Source: Paraburkholderia phenazinium (GTDB lineage: Bacteria > Pseudomonadota > Gammaproteobacteria > Burkholderiales > Burkholderiaceae). From it: DNA of 64,000 nucleotides. Each line of letters begins with the position of its first letter. Position 1 is the first letter of the stretch. The translations under genes were made by a program, and so were the position numbers. Positions 55,740-64,000 of this stretch are shown here, in pieces. The notes under the pieces were generated by a model, which saw only the letters and a list, made by a program, of their open reading frames with translations, was not told where the DNA came from and ran no database searches. Location: assembly GCF_900142845.1 (NCBI RefSeq), contig NZ_FSRU01000002.1:3100001-3164000 (forward strand), read 5' to 3'.

Positions 55740-56148
55740 GGCTGCCCCTCGTCAGTATGCCTTGAGATTCATCTTAGATCGCAGCCGGGGCTTTTGACAG
55801 GCGAGTGTCCAATTACCAGGACGGCAATCCTGCTGCCTGCAGCAAAGGCAAGTCCACACGTCTTCACCGCACAAAAGAAAGCCCGCGCAAGGCGGGCGAA
55901 GGGTTTCGGCGTATCACTCACACGCGCTATCCGGGGACCGGCGTCGCGCACACGCATCCTGCCGCAGGCCGGCGCACGCGAATGTGCGAAGGCAAACCAA
56001 GAATCCGCTTAACTTTGGCGGTTCGATGCTGGAAGACCGACCCCACACACGCGAATGCCCTCGCGCTAAAGCACCCGTTTACCCTCGGCTATCGCCTAAA
56101 ATACAGCCATCGTCTGTGATAGCGGTCGCGACCTCGACGGAGGGTCTC
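55740..56148. other. Spacer with a minus-strand terminator
   Basis: 409 bases without a convincing gene. GCCCGC-GCAAG-GCGGGC (55881-55897) followed on the minus strand by TTTCTTTTGT looks like a rho-independent terminator reading leftward. The transcript it ends is not evident. Confidence 0.4.
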
Positions 56149-56316
56149 ATGACTGAATCGGTAATGGCTTATTTGCTGGGGCCACTCGTAATGGCTGTGG
56201 TGGGCGTCGCGCTGTGGGCTGTCGCTCACTACCATCATCGTGACGGCGATCAGGAAGGGCGCCGGGAGCGCTGGCTCGATACGCATCACGTCGACTGGAT
56301 GCGTCACCGGCATTGA
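56149..56316 (+). CDS. Very small membrane protein (55 residues)
   Basis: MTESVMAYLLGPLVMAVVGV followed by ALWAVAHYHHRDGDQEGRRE and a tail ending DWMRHRH. Single span, then a His/Arg-rich tail; GGAGGG ribosome binding site. The same MTES start as the protein at 55416, and the same W...H tail style as the one at 57766-57930. Confidence 0.68.
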   Translation: MTESVMAYLLGPLVMAVVGVALWAVAHYHHRDGDQEGRRERWLDTHHVDWMRHRH

Positions 56317-56389
56317 TGGCACGCGCAAACGTTGGCGCGCGCAAAGCGGGCGGCACGCGTGCCCCCGCTGTGCGGCAATGGTCGGCGGC

Positions 56390-56590
56390 TTATCGGCCGC
56401 CGAGTATGCGCAAAACGTCGCGCGCGAAGTCTTCGTCCGCAGTTTCCCAGTCGGGTGAGCCCACCGCGTAATCGACCGGATTCCTCTTGCCCTGAGCTTT
56501 GCGGATTGCCGCGATGCTCAGTGCGAGGGCTCGCGCCTCGAGATACTGCGGATGTCCCGGCCCGAAGGGGATGGAATGTTCGTCGTTCAT
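56390..56590 (-). CDS. Small hypothetical protein
   Basis: About 66 residues from MNDEHSIPFGPGHPQYLEARALALSIAAIRK, with GSPDWETADEDFARDVLRIL at the end. Composition and amphipathic helices look protein-like, but no family is recognised. The start is uncertain: the frame is open to 56656 and no strong ribosome binding site is seen. Confidence 0.5.
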   Translation of the reverse strand: MNDEHSIPFGPGHPQYLEARALALSIAAIRKAQGKRNPVDYAVGSPDWETADEDFARDVLRILGGR

Positions 56591-56698
56591 TGCCAGGATG
56601 TCGGCCTGTTCTGCGCAAACTTTAGTGCCCGTGCACCGCACCCGGGCATATCCCATGGAGTGAAACCACTAGCGCGGACGCTTTACGCGCCCAGACGC

Positions 56699-57046
56699 TT
56701 ACCAACCCGGTTGCGGCGGCGGCGCATAGCCGTAGGGCCCCGCCGGTGCCGGACCGCATGCGACGTACCCGCCTTGATACTGGTCATAGCAGTATCCGGG
56801 CGGGGGCCCTGCATAGACGGGTGCCTGTTGGTACACCGGTGCATAAACCGGCGCCTGGTAGACAGGCGCGTAAGCCGGCGCCTGATACACGACCGGCGGC
56901 GCGGGGTTCAACGCCGAACCGACCACCGCACCCAGCACCGCGCCGCCCAGCAGCGCGCCGACAATGGCGCCGCCGTCATGAGCCGAAGCCTGACCCGCGA
57001 CGGCCAGGCCGCCGACCATCAACACTGCTGCCGCAATTTTTCGCAT
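56699..57046 (-). CDS. Exported glycine-zipper protein with YxAP repeats
   Basis: A 115-residue protein with signal MRKIAAAVLMVGGLAVAGQASAHD. A glycine zipper follows (GGAIVGALLGGAVLGAVVGSAL), then a proline/tyrosine repeat region (YQAPAYAPVYQAPVYAPVYQ) and a GYCYDQYQGGYVACGP segment with two cysteines. Such glycine-zipper proteins associate with the outer membrane. Role unknown. Confidence 0.8.
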   Translation of the reverse strand: MRKIAAAVLMVGGLAVAGQASAHDGGAIVGALLGGAVLGAVVGSALNPAPPVVYQAPAYAPVYQAPVYAPVYQQAPVYAGPPPGYCYDQYQGGYVACGPAPAGPYGYAPPPQPGW

Positions 57047-57302
57047 TTTATTTTTCCGCCATCAGGTCATGTAAGTACATGCGGCGGATTGTGAGCGCGA
57101 AGCGCAGAAACAGATGCTGCAAGTGGTAACGAGGTATTACCGGCGTAAGCGGCGGCGAGGCGCGCCATCGGATACGGTGAGGCTGCCGCGCCCGTCTGCT
57201 TGCGCCGGACGCGGACTCGCATCATGATGCGGCGGTGAAAAATCCCGTTTGCGCTGATACAAACGCCACAAAAACGGACAAATCAGAACCCGGAGGAACG
57301 CC

Positions 57303-57743
57303 ATGAAGTACGACGAGAGCAACCCGTTCGCCAGAATTTTGCGCGGCGAACTACCGTGCATCAAGGTCGCCGAGACGGATGCCACGCTGGCTTTCATGGA
57401 TCTGATGCCGCAGTCGGACGGGCATGTGCTGGTGGTGCCGAAAGAAGCCGCTGCGGAGATCTTCGAACTCTCCGATGCCGCGACGGTGGCCTGCATGCGG
57501 ATGACGCAGAAAATCGCCGTGGCGCTACGCGCGGCGCTGCAACCGGATGGAATGTTTATCGGCCAGTTCAACGGTGCGGCAGCGGGCCAGACAGTCGCGC
57601 ATGTGCACTTTCACGTGATCCCGCGTTGGGAAGGTCAGGCGCTGCGCATGCATGCACGCGAAATGGCCCCGCAGGCGACGCTCGAAGCCCTCGCGCAACG
57701 CATCCGTGCGCAGCTTGGCGACGAGCCGGCGCGCCGCTTATGA
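57303..57743 (+). CDS. HIT-family nucleotide hydrolase
   Basis: A 146-residue histidine-triad protein: NPFARILRGELPCIKVAETD...FMDLMPQSDGHVLVVPKEAA, then QTVAHVHFHVIPRW with the triad H100, H102 and H104. HIT proteins split nucleoside phosphoramidates or dinucleoside polyphosphates. GGAGG precedes the ATG. Full length. Confidence 0.94.
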   Translation: MKYDESNPFARILRGELPCIKVAETDATLAFMDLMPQSDGHVLVVPKEAAAEIFELSDAATVACMRMTQKIAVALRAALQPDGMFIGQFNGAAAGQTVAHVHFHVIPRWEGQALRMHAREMAPQATLEALAQRIRAQLGDEPARRL

Positions 57744-57765
57744 CCGTGACGTACGTCGAAAGACC

Positions 57766-57930
57766 TCAATGACGATGCAGCAGACTGCGCAACGGATGAT
57801 GCCAATCGATATGCCGCGGGTGGTCTTTCTGCGCGCGCTGGAGATGTTCCTGCCACAGTTCATCGGAGAACAGGAACGCGACTATCAGCAGCGGCACGAC
57901 CAGAAACGCGCCTAGTATCAGGTGCTCCAT
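57766..57930 (-). CDS. Very small membrane protein (54 residues)
   Basis: Translation gives MEHLILGAFLVVPLLIVAFL followed by FSDELWQEHLQRAQKDHPRH and a tail ending LLHRH. A span at the very N-terminus, then a His/Arg-rich tail. A strong AGGAGG lies before the ATG. It is convergent with the HIT gene. Its PRHIDWHHP tail resembles that of the 55-residue protein at 56149. Confidence 0.7.
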   Translation of the reverse strand: MEHLILGAFLVVPLLIVAFLFSDELWQEHLQRAQKDHPRHIDWHHPLRSLLHRH

Positions 57931-58248
57931 CACAGCATCCTCCTATCGGCCAGTCCTTGATTGCATTGTAGGCGCACTCCTCGTGCCCGGTGTGTGCCCG
58001 CGCGCGCATAAGCATCCGGCCCCGGTCTGCGACAAAGCGACGCCCTGACCCTGCAAGACCCTTGCCACACCTCACCGGGCGGGCGCTGCGCCGCTGTGTC
58101 GGCCCCCTGGTTGCTGAACCCCAGGGCCCGCGCCAGGACTAACCCTGACTCGCCGGACATCATGGGCCATGTCGTGGGCCCCGCCGTTTTCGACACAACA
58201 CGGTCAATCCGGCGCAATCTAAAACCAATCAATTCCAAGGGGAATCTC
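57931..58248. other. Spacer before speG
   Basis: 318 bases without a gene. A hairpin GGCCCCCTGG...CCAGGGCCC (58101-58129) is present. AAGGGG at 58238-58243 is the speG ribosome binding site. Confidence 0.45.
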
Positions 58249-58791
58249 ATGACCGTTGAACGCGATGCCAAGCTCACCTTAAGGCCGTTGGAGCGCGACG
58301 ATCTGCGCTTCGTGCACGCAGTGAACAACAACGCGAAGATCATGCGTTACTGGTTCGAAGAGCCCTATGAAACGTTTTCGGAACTGTCGCAGCTCTACGA
58401 CCAGCACGTACACGATCAGCGCGAACGCCGTTTTGTCGCCGTCGATAACGCCGGCGAAACAATGGGCCTGGTCGAGCTGATCGAGCTCGACTACATCCAC
58501 CGGCGCGGCGAATTCCAGATCATCATCGCCCCGCAGGCGCAGGGTCGTGGCTACGCGACCATCGCGACGCGCCTCGCAATCGACTACGCGTTTTCAGTGC
58601 TCAATCTGCGCAAGATCTACCTGATCGTCGACACGTCGAACGCCGCCGCGATCCACGTCTACGAGAAATGCGGCTTCAAGCACGAAGCGGAACTGATCGA
58701 GGAGTTCTTTGGCAACGGCAAGTATCACAACGCCTTGCGCATGTGCCTGTTCCAGCAAGAGTTCTTCGCGACCTACAAGCGCGGCGACTGA
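58249..58791 (+). CDS. speG: Spermidine N1-acetyltransferase
   Basis: SpeG, 180 residues, a GNAT enzyme that acetylates spermidine with acetyl-CoA to limit polyamine toxicity. [64 protein letters not shown], the acetyl-CoA loop PQAQGRGYA, and [18 protein letters not shown] are all characteristic. ATG 58249 with AAGGGG is chosen over earlier in-frame codons. Confidence 0.94.
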   Translation: MTVERDAKLTLRPLERDDLRFVHAVNNNAKIMRYWFEEPYETFSELSQLYDQHVHDQRERRFVAVDNAGETMGLVELIELDYIHRRGEFQIIIAPQAQGRGYATIATRLAIDYAFSVLNLRKIYLIVDTSNAAAIHVYEKCGFKHEAELIEEFFGNGKYHNALRMCLFQQEFFATYKRGD

Positions 58792-58874
58792 CGCGGCGCC
58801 CGGCTCACGCGCCTTCACGTCACGCTTGGCTGCGCCGCTCGCAAAGCCGCTGCCCAACCAACCGCGAGCGATGC

Positions 58875-59501
58875 TCAGGCCGACGCCTTCTTCCAGGTCG
58901 CAGCGAAAATACCCGCGCCGATCAGCAGGGTGCCGCCGGTCCGATTCACGACGCGCTGCACCCGCGGACTGCGGATCGCACGGCGTGCAGCCGAGGCCAG
59001 CATCGCGTAGCAGAACGCATTCAGGGTGCCGAGCAGCACAAACGTCGCCTCGAAAGCCACGATCTGCGATGTGGCGGCCACGTGCGGATCAATGAACTGC
59101 GGCACGAACGCGACGAAGAAAATGATGCTCTTCGGGTTGAGCGCGGTCACCGCGAACGCGTGCGCGAAGATCCGGCTGGTGCGCGTCTCGGCCGTATCCG
59201 GCGTATCCGGCGCCTGCGCAGGCGCGCGCCACAGCTTGATGCCGAGATAGATCAGATAGGCCGCGCCGACCCACTTCAGCGCCGTAAACAGCGCCGCGGA
59301 TGCCGCGAGGATCACGCCGAGCCCGAGCATCGAGGCCGTCATCGAGGTCAGGTCGCCAAGCGCCACACCGGCGGTCGTGACCAGCGCAAAGCGGCGGCCG
59401 TGGCCGAGCGCGTACGAAATGACCAGCAGCACGGTCGGGCCGGGGATTGCAACCAGAATCGCCGAAGCGATCGCAAAGGGAAGCCAATGGGCAAGCGTCA
59501 T
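58875..59501 (-). CDS. LysE-family amino acid exporter
   Basis: A 208-residue inner-membrane protein of the LysE/RhtB family. It begins MTLAHWLPFAIASAILVAIPGPTVLLVISYALGHGRR, with the IPGP motif and GHG loop, and has about six spans, plus LYLGIKLWRAP and LNPKSIIFFVAFVPQF. Exported substrate unknown. Full length. Confidence 0.92.
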   Translation of the reverse strand: MTLAHWLPFAIASAILVAIPGPTVLLVISYALGHGRRFALVTTAGVALGDLTSMTASMLGLGVILAASAALFTALKWVGAAYLIYLGIKLWRAPAQAPDTPDTAETRTSRIFAHAFAVTALNPKSIIFFVAFVPQFIDPHVAATSQIVAFEATFVLLGTLNAFCYAMLASAARRAIRSPRVQRVVNRTGGTLLIGAGIFAATWKKASA

Positions 59502-59998
59502 GAGGAAGTCTCCAGAAAGTCGCCTGATTTATCCACGAACTTTCGGCGACTGCAAGCAACTTTTCTTGCGACGCGGCGGCCTCGTCCGAACGACGCCAAC
59601 AAGACCTGGCACCGTTTTTATTCTGCAACTAGCCCCATATCTGCTGCTTTTTCAATTATCTGTTGAATGACTTTGTGTGCGGCGCATCAAGCCGTTTTAA
59701 ATTCGTATTAAGTCGCTTAATTAGATGTACTCGTTTACGCGCATGAATGTCGCGAAGCTTTGACTGTTAAAGCGAAGCGCCCTTTGCGACTTTAAGGAAT
59801 CCGTCATAAAACGGCTGTTTCCCGTCGCGTCAAGGCCTTTAAAGCGCTGTCATCTCAGGTGCGACAATTCGCCACTGTTGCGAGCGCACACAAGATGTGC
59901 TTGTCGTCGGCTCAGCTTCTTCTAAAGTGCAAGATGCGGGTTCAACCTAGAAGTTAAATACATAGCTAACCTGAGTAATAACCCGCACGGAGGCAAAT
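59502..59998. other. Spacer between LysE and the small secreted protein gene
   Basis: 497 bases, AT-rich around 59640-59735, with no supported gene. One near-perfect DnaA box (TTATCCACG at about 59530). GGAGG before 59999 is the ribosome binding site of the next gene. Confidence 0.4.
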
Positions 59999-60340
59999 AT
60001 GAAAAAGCAGGTCGCTCTTCTTTTCGCCGTGGCGGCATTGGCCGCCGCGTCTGCGGTGCAGGCCCAGGATAGCGTGATCAAGCCGGCGCAAACCATCCAG
60101 TTCAAGCCGAACGCGTATGGTTGCCTGTCGAAGGATAAACTCGACGCCGCCGATCAGCACGCCCAGGCCGGCGAACAGCAGCAGATGCAGGAATTCTTCT
60201 CCGGCTATCAGTGCCTCTCGACTCCGGAGAATTCGAGTTTCCGCGTCGTGCGCGTGGTCGGACATGATGTCGAATTCGTCAATGCCGGCAATAGCGACAC
60301 GCAAGGCCTTTGGGCTAACGATCGCTTCATCAAGCAGTAG
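59999..60340 (+). CDS. Small secreted protein
   Basis: A 113-residue exported protein (MKKQVALLFAVAALAAASAVQAQ signal). The mature part has NAYGCLSKDKLDAADQHAQAGEQQQMQEFFSGYQCLSTPENSSFRVVRVVG, with two cysteines that could pair, and ends in GLWANDRFIKQ. No named family known to me. CGGAGG ribosome binding site; followed by a palindrome. Confidence 0.78.
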   Translation: MKKQVALLFAVAALAAASAVQAQDSVIKPAQTIQFKPNAYGCLSKDKLDAADQHAQAGEQQQMQEFFSGYQCLSTPENSSFRVVRVVGHDVEFVNAGNSDTQGLWANDRFIKQ

Positions 60341-60349
60341 CGAGGCTAC

Positions 60350-60371
60350 GACGAGGTTTTAAAACCTCGTC
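60350..60371. terminator. Perfect palindrome after the small secreted protein gene
   Basis: GACGAGGTTTT-AAAACCTCGTC, an 11-base perfect inverted repeat starting ten bases after the stop. Probably a weak bidirectional terminator. Confidence 0.6.
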
Positions 60372-60457
60372 CGATTGAACGCTACGCCAGGCGCCTTAAA
60401 GACGTCCGGTGATGAATACGCGTGGTTAAAATCCTGCGTCATCCATCGACGTAAATG

Positions 60458-60493
60458 AAAACGGCTGGGCAATTGCCCGGCCGTTTTATTTTT
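60458..60493 (+). terminator. Rho-independent terminator-like hairpin
   Basis: AAAACGGCTGGGC-AATT-GCCCGGCCGTTTT followed by ATTTTT. It precedes the LysR gene and probably isolates it from upstream transcription. Confidence 0.8.
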
Positions 60494-60739
60494 ACTCAGT
60501 CCGCGAGACGAAAAAGCGCTGATACGGACTGCCTTATATCTGCTTCGCTTCCTGTTTATCTCCCAGCAACAATCCCCGTCGTAGCAAATGGCGACCGGCA
60601 CCCACACGCCGCACGAATGCCATTCTGCCGCCGAGATAACACTCCACCCCGTTTTCCCTTATTCCGGATATCAATTCGGGTATGGCATCATCGAATCCGC
60701 TGCACGCAGACGGCAATGAGCCGCGATCTCGGGACACCC

Positions 60740-61717
60740 ATGACACGTAGTAATTCCAACTGGTTCGTGCGCGCGCGGCTCAAGACGCGTCAATTGCTGC
60801 TGCTGGCGGCAATGGAGGAGGAGGGCAACGTCCGGCGCGCCGCCGACTCGCTCGGCATCACCCAACCCGCCGCGTCGCGCCTGCTGAAAGAGCTCGAAGA
60901 CATGCTCGGCGTGAGCCTGTTCGACCGCACGCCGCACGGCATGCGCGCCACGCTCTACGGCGAAGTGATGATTCGCCACGCGCGCATGGTGCTGTCGAAC
61001 CTCAGTCATGCGCATGACGAGATATCGGCGTTGCGCGCAGGCCTGACCGGGCAGGTGCGGATCGGCGTGATCGCCGCGGCGGCCGCGACCATGGTGCCGC
61101 GCGCCATCGCCAGCGTGAAAGAGCGTTATCCGCAATTGCAGATCTGGCTACAGGTCGAGACCTCCGACGTCATGCTCGCGCAGGTCGCGGAGGGCGAACT
61201 CGACATCATGATCGGCCGCGTGCTTGAGCGGCAGGATCCGCTGAAAACCGAAGTCCGCTACGAACCGCTCGCGGACGAACCGTTATGCGTGGTCGCCCGG
61301 ACCGGACATCCTCTCGAAAATGAAACAGATTTGACGCTGCGCGAAGTCGTGGACGCGAGCTGGGTATTGCACCCGCCCGGCAGCGTATTGCGCCACCGTT
61401 TTGATCTGATGTTTTCGCAGATTGGGCTCAATCCACCGCAAAATGTCGTCAATACGAACAACTTTTTGGCTATTTCGAGCCTTTTGCTCCACAGCGACAT
61501 GCTCGCCGTCCTGCCCGACGAAGTGGCGCGCGAGTACCAGCAGTACGGCTTGCTGAAGCGAATGCCGGTGGATCTACCGTGCAGAATGGATACATTCGGT
61601 ATCATCACGCGCCAGGCGCAATTGCTGTCGCCGGCGGCGTCGATGGTGCTGGAAGCCTTGCGCTCGGCGGCCGTCGGCGTGTATGGTGCGGCCTTCGACC
61701 CAGCGGTGGCACGTTAA
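60740..61717 (+). CDS. LysR-family transcriptional regulator
   Basis: A 325-residue LysR-type protein. The N-terminal winged helix (ARLKTRQLLLLAAMEEEGNVRRAADSLGITQPAASRLLKELEDMLGVSLF) is followed by an effector-binding domain of type 2 periplasmic protein fold. The ITQPAASRLLKELE helix and the TPHGMRATLYGEVMIRHAR segment resemble the GbpR subgroup of sugar-responsive regulators; the inducer is unknown. ATG 60740 is preferred; 60716 would add eight residues. Confidence 0.9.
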   Translation: MTRSNSNWFVRARLKTRQLLLLAAMEEEGNVRRAADSLGITQPAASRLLKELEDMLGVSLFDRTPHGMRATLYGEVMIRHARMVLSNLSHAHDEISALRAGLTGQVRIGVIAAAAATMVPRAIASVKERYPQLQIWLQVETSDVMLAQVAEGELDIMIGRVLERQDPLKTEVRYEPLADEPLCVVARTGHPLENETDLTLREVVDASWVLHPPGSVLRHRFDLMFSQIGLNPPQNVVNTNNFLAISSLLLHSDMLAVLPDEVAREYQQYGLLKRMPVDLPCRMDTFGIITRQAQLLSPAASMVLEALRSAAVGVYGAAFDPAVAR

Positions 61718-61963
61718 ATGCTCATTCGTGGCTGCAGAAGCAGCCACGCTAGCGCAGGCGTCCATCGTGCGTGATCCGACCTCGCTACCTCGCGGCTGCA
61801 ATCCGGCCGGCGCCGTTTCGCTGCCTTGTTCCCAAGGCTGCCTCACGCCGCCGCCCGCAGCCCAGTGCAGGAGCGAGCAATGTACAAACAACATGGTAAG
61901 CGGCAGCGAGCTGCCGACGATTCCTTCTCTGTCCGGTCCGCAGGCGCGGGCCCCTGGATTGGC

Positions 61964-62518
61964 ATGGCTCTCAAATCGACGATTTACAAGGCAGAACTGC
62001 AGATTGCGGACATGGACCGGCATTACTACGCCGATCATGCGCTGACGATCGCGCGCCATCCGTCGGAAACCGACGAACGCATGATGGTGCGCGTGGCCGC
62101 GTTCGCGCTGTTCGCCCAGGAACGCCTCGAGTTCTGCAAAGGCCTGTCGGACGCCGACGAGCCGGATCTGTGGCAAAAGGATCTGACCGGCGCGATCGAA
62201 ACGTGGATCGAAGTCGGCCAGCCCGACGAACGGCGCATCGCGAAGGCGAGCGGCCGCTCCAACGAAGTCGTGGTGATCGCCTACGGCGGCCGCACGTCCG
62301 AGATCTGGTGGCAGGGGATTCGCAACAAGGTGGATCGGCTGCGTAACGTGACGGTCTGGACGCTCGGCGAAGACGTCGGCGCCGCGCTCGGCAAGCTGGC
62401 CGAACGAACCATGCGTCTGCAATGCACCGTGCAGGACGGCGCCGCGTGGCTCGGCAGTGCCGACGCAGATCCGGTACCGATCGAATGGACTGTTTTGAAG
62501 GCGCCGGCGAACGCCTAG
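61964..62518 (+). CDS. YaeQ-family protein
   Basis: A 184-residue YaeQ protein: MALKSTIYKAELQIADMDRHYYADHALTIARHPSETDERMMVRVAAFAL, EPDLWQKDLTGAIETWIEVGQPDERRIAKASGRS, and VTVWTLGE. YaeQ has a PD-(D/E)xK-like fold (D..W...GQPDERR.KKA..R) and its cellular role is unresolved. ATG 61964 is used because the family begins MA-KSTIYK; the frame is open 46 codons further upstream. Confidence 0.93.
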   Translation: MALKSTIYKAELQIADMDRHYYADHALTIARHPSETDERMMVRVAAFALFAQERLEFCKGLSDADEPDLWQKDLTGAIETWIEVGQPDERRIAKASGRSNEVVVIAYGGRTSEIWWQGIRNKVDRLRNVTVWTLGEDVGAALGKLAERTMRLQCTVQDGAAWLGSADADPVPIEWTVLKAPANA

Positions 62519-62599
62519 TTGACGGAGAGGCGAAACGGTCAGGACACCGCCCGCACCGGTTCAAGCCCCCTCACACGCAATTCCGGCTAGCCAGGCCGT

Positions 62600-63013
62600 T
62601 CAGACGGCCCCCTCCGGCGGCCCTTTCAGTTCGACCATATTGCCCTCGGGGTCGAACAGATACAGCGACGGTCCAAAGCCATCCGCGCCGTAACGCACGC
62701 CCAGCTCGCCGATCCGCGCGCCACGCTCCTGCAAATGCGCCTTGAGCGCTTCGCCGTCGAACCCTTCGACGCGCAGGCACAGATGATCCATATTTCGACC
62801 CTCGCCGGGTGTGCAGCTGTCGGGCCGGTCGATTTTCGCGCCCACCTTGAGCAGATCGATCAACGAGCGCCCCGCACGCAACTGGATCAGCCCGAGGTCG
62901 CGCTGCTCTTTTTCGACGCTGCAGCCGAGCACATCGCAGTAGAAACGAGTGATGGATTCGAGATCGGCGACCCGGATGACAACATGGTCGATCTCGCGAA
63001 TGTGGATCTTCAT
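62600..63013 (-). CDS. VOC-family (glyoxalase-like) protein
   Basis: A 137-residue vicinal-oxygen-chelate protein: REIDHVVIRVADLESITRFYCDVLGCSVEKEQRDLGLIQLRAGRSLIDLL, NMDHLCLRVEGFD, and SLYLFDPEGNMVELKGPP. Two beta-alpha-beta-beta-beta modules with likely metal ligands at H10, H68 and the E of GNMVEL. Substrate unknown. Confidence 0.92.
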   Translation of the reverse strand: MKIHIREIDHVVIRVADLESITRFYCDVLGCSVEKEQRDLGLIQLRAGRSLIDLLKVGAKIDRPDSCTPGEGRNMDHLCLRVEGFDGEALKAHLQERGARIGELGVRYGADGFGPSLYLFDPEGNMVELKGPPEGAV

Positions 63014-63154
63014 GGAAGGCGCCTCTTGGACGGTTCTCTACCGGTCAATGGCAGTGTAGGAGAAAGGCGGGGTGCCTGGAGACCTCGAAGAGCGAGGCGG
63101 GCGGCGGAAGAAGCGCGGACCCGGTCAGCGGCGGTCTGGAACAAAACCGACAGG

Positions 63155-63218
63155 CAAAAAAAAGCCCGCTCTCAGGGAGCAGGCTGAATCCATATCAGGA
63201 GGAGACATGGAGGAGACA
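63155..63218 (-). ncRNA. Candidate small RNA with two anti-Shine-Dalgarno motifs
   Basis: Read leftward: a promoter TTGCGT (63248-63253), 17 bases, TATAGT (63225-63230). A predicted transcript of about 64 bases starts near 63218. Its 5' part holds two tandem TGTCTCCTCC repeats (63209-63218 and 63198-63207), complementary to ribosome binding sites. It ends in a hairpin AGCCTGCTC-CCTGA-GAGCGGGCT (63163-63185) and eight T residues, a textbook rho-independent terminator. No protein gene lies on that strand in the interval. Expression is not shown. Confidence 0.68.
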
Positions 63219-63460
63219 GGAACTACTATACACACGGGGTTGGTGCGACGCAATAACTTTTTAAGGGAAAACCCGATGCGGTGGCGTTTTGTCGCAGCCG
63301 GCCGGGAAGCTGGGCTGAACCGGCCCTAAACTGGCGCTGGACAGGCCCCAGAACCCCTGTCGCCGCACGGGCCGCACAATGACAGAGCAAGAACCGGAGC
63401 GTAGTGTGTCGGCATGCAAACTACATTGGTGACCATCGAAACCGTCTTTTCGAGGACATC

Positions 63461-64000
63461 ATGAACCGTACCGTGACACCTGCCTGGTCTACCGACGCCG
63501 AACGCTGGGACGCCTTGACCCAGCGCGACCCGCACGCCGATGGCGCTTTCTTCTACGGCGTCAAAACCACCGGCGTGTTCTGCCGCCCGTCGTGCGCGTC
63601 GCGCCAGCCGCGTCGTGAGAACGTTGATTTCTTCGCTACGGCAGACGCCGCCCGCACTGCGGGCTATCGCGAATGCAAGCGCTGCCAGCCCGGCGGCCTG
63701 CCGCGCGAGCTCGAGATCGTGAATCGCGCCTGCGCCGCGCTCGACGCCGATCCGCAGCAGCGCCTCACGCTTGCCCAGTTGAGCGACGCCGTGCATGTCA
63801 GCCCGTTTCACCTGCAAAGGCTGTTCAAACGCGTCGTGGGCGTGTCGCCGCGCCAGTATCAGGCGGCCCAGCGCGGCGCGGCGCTGCGCGAGGCGCTCCA
63901 CCGCGGCACGGACGTGACGCGCGCCACTGTCGACGCCGGCTTCGGCTCGCCGTCGCGCATGTACGAAAGCGCACCGACCGAGCTGGGGATGGCGCCGTCG
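63461..64000 (+). CDS. ada: Ada adaptive-response methyltransferase/regulator (cut by window end)
   Basis: The first 180 codons of Ada. The N-terminal zinc domain has GVFCRPSCASRQPRRENVDFF (C41, C45) and GYRECKRCQPGG (C72, C75); one of these cysteines takes methyl groups from DNA phosphotriesters. An AraC-type helix-turn-helix follows (RLTLAQLSDAVHVSPFHLQRLFKRVVGVSPRQYQ). The O6-methylguanine methyltransferase half lies beyond the window. Methylated Ada activates the alkylation response. Confidence 0.95.
   Translation, partial: MNRTVTPAWSTDAERWDALTQRDPHADGAFFYGVKTTGVFCRPSCASRQPRRENVDFFATADAARTAGYRECKRCQPGGLPRELEIVNRACAALDADPQQRLTLAQLSDAVHVSPFHLQRLFKRVVGVSPRQYQAAQRGAALREALHRGTDVTRATVDAGFGSPSRMYESAPTELGMAPS

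Noticed and set aside
63207..63329. A 40-codon plus-strand frame after a perfect GGAGGAG
   Set aside because: The GGAGGAGACA is one of two tandem repeats and is better explained as the complement of CUCCUCC motifs in a leftward small RNA; the peptide has no features.

Overview
The window is a high-GC betaproteobacterial chromosome, most likely Burkholderiaceae and probably Paraburkholderia. Supporting evidence is the rpmH-rnpA-yidD-yidC-mnmE block beside dnaA-dnaN-gyrB, the YaeQ and DUF4148 proteins, and the linked eutBC/eat ethanolamine genes. The replication-origin region lies near 45-47.5 kb. No rRNA, tRNA or CRISPR array was recognised.

Layout. 0-10 kb is catabolic: the end of an aldehyde dehydrogenase with its DUF779 partner, ethanolamine ammonia-lyase (eutBC) with its permease, an AraC/GyrI regulator, then a LysR regulator divergent from a CitMHS carboxylate transporter and a split AtuA/DUF1446 enzyme pair. 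10-12.3 kb holds a DUF3592 protein and a solitary retron-type reverse transcriptase. Directly upstream of the transcriptase is a sequence with the architecture of a retron msr-msd RNA: long a1/a2 inverted repeats, a candidate branching G, two small hairpins and a nested msd hairpin.

12.3-33.6 kb is a type VI secretion accessory island. Two near-identical vgrG genes each lead a toxin cassette on the minus strand. One carries a phospholipase D effector, a Sel1-type immunity lipoprotein and a PAAR protein. The other carries a VRR-NUC nuclease effector and a TsiV-type immunity protein. A long train of small secreted, membrane and orphan-immunity genes follows, including a second Sel1 immunity gene preceded by the severed tail of a lost effector. 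PAAR scars mark old recombination joints.

33.6-41.4 kb is a scrap-yard plus defence segment: an HNH protein, a Fic fragment cut by an IS66 remnant, an IS110 remnant cut by a complete IS3-family element, a SymE-like toxin, and an AT-rich restriction-modification unit. That unit comprises an HNH endonuclease, a 5-methylcytosine methyltransferase with a long extra domain, and a small RHH-like controller with a perfect operator over its promoter.

41.5-52.5 kb is core: gyrB, dnaN and dnaA on the minus strand, and rpmH, rnpA, yidD, yidC and mnmE on the plus strand. A tyrosine integrase follows mnmE. Its end resembles the known trmE/mnmE island attachment site, but the integrase seems to have lost its active-site tyrosine. 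54-64 kb is ordinary chromosome with several very short single-span membrane proteins (some under 60 residues), HIT, SpeG, LysE, LysR, YaeQ, VOC and Ada genes. A candidate small RNA with two anti-Shine-Dalgarno motifs lies before ada.
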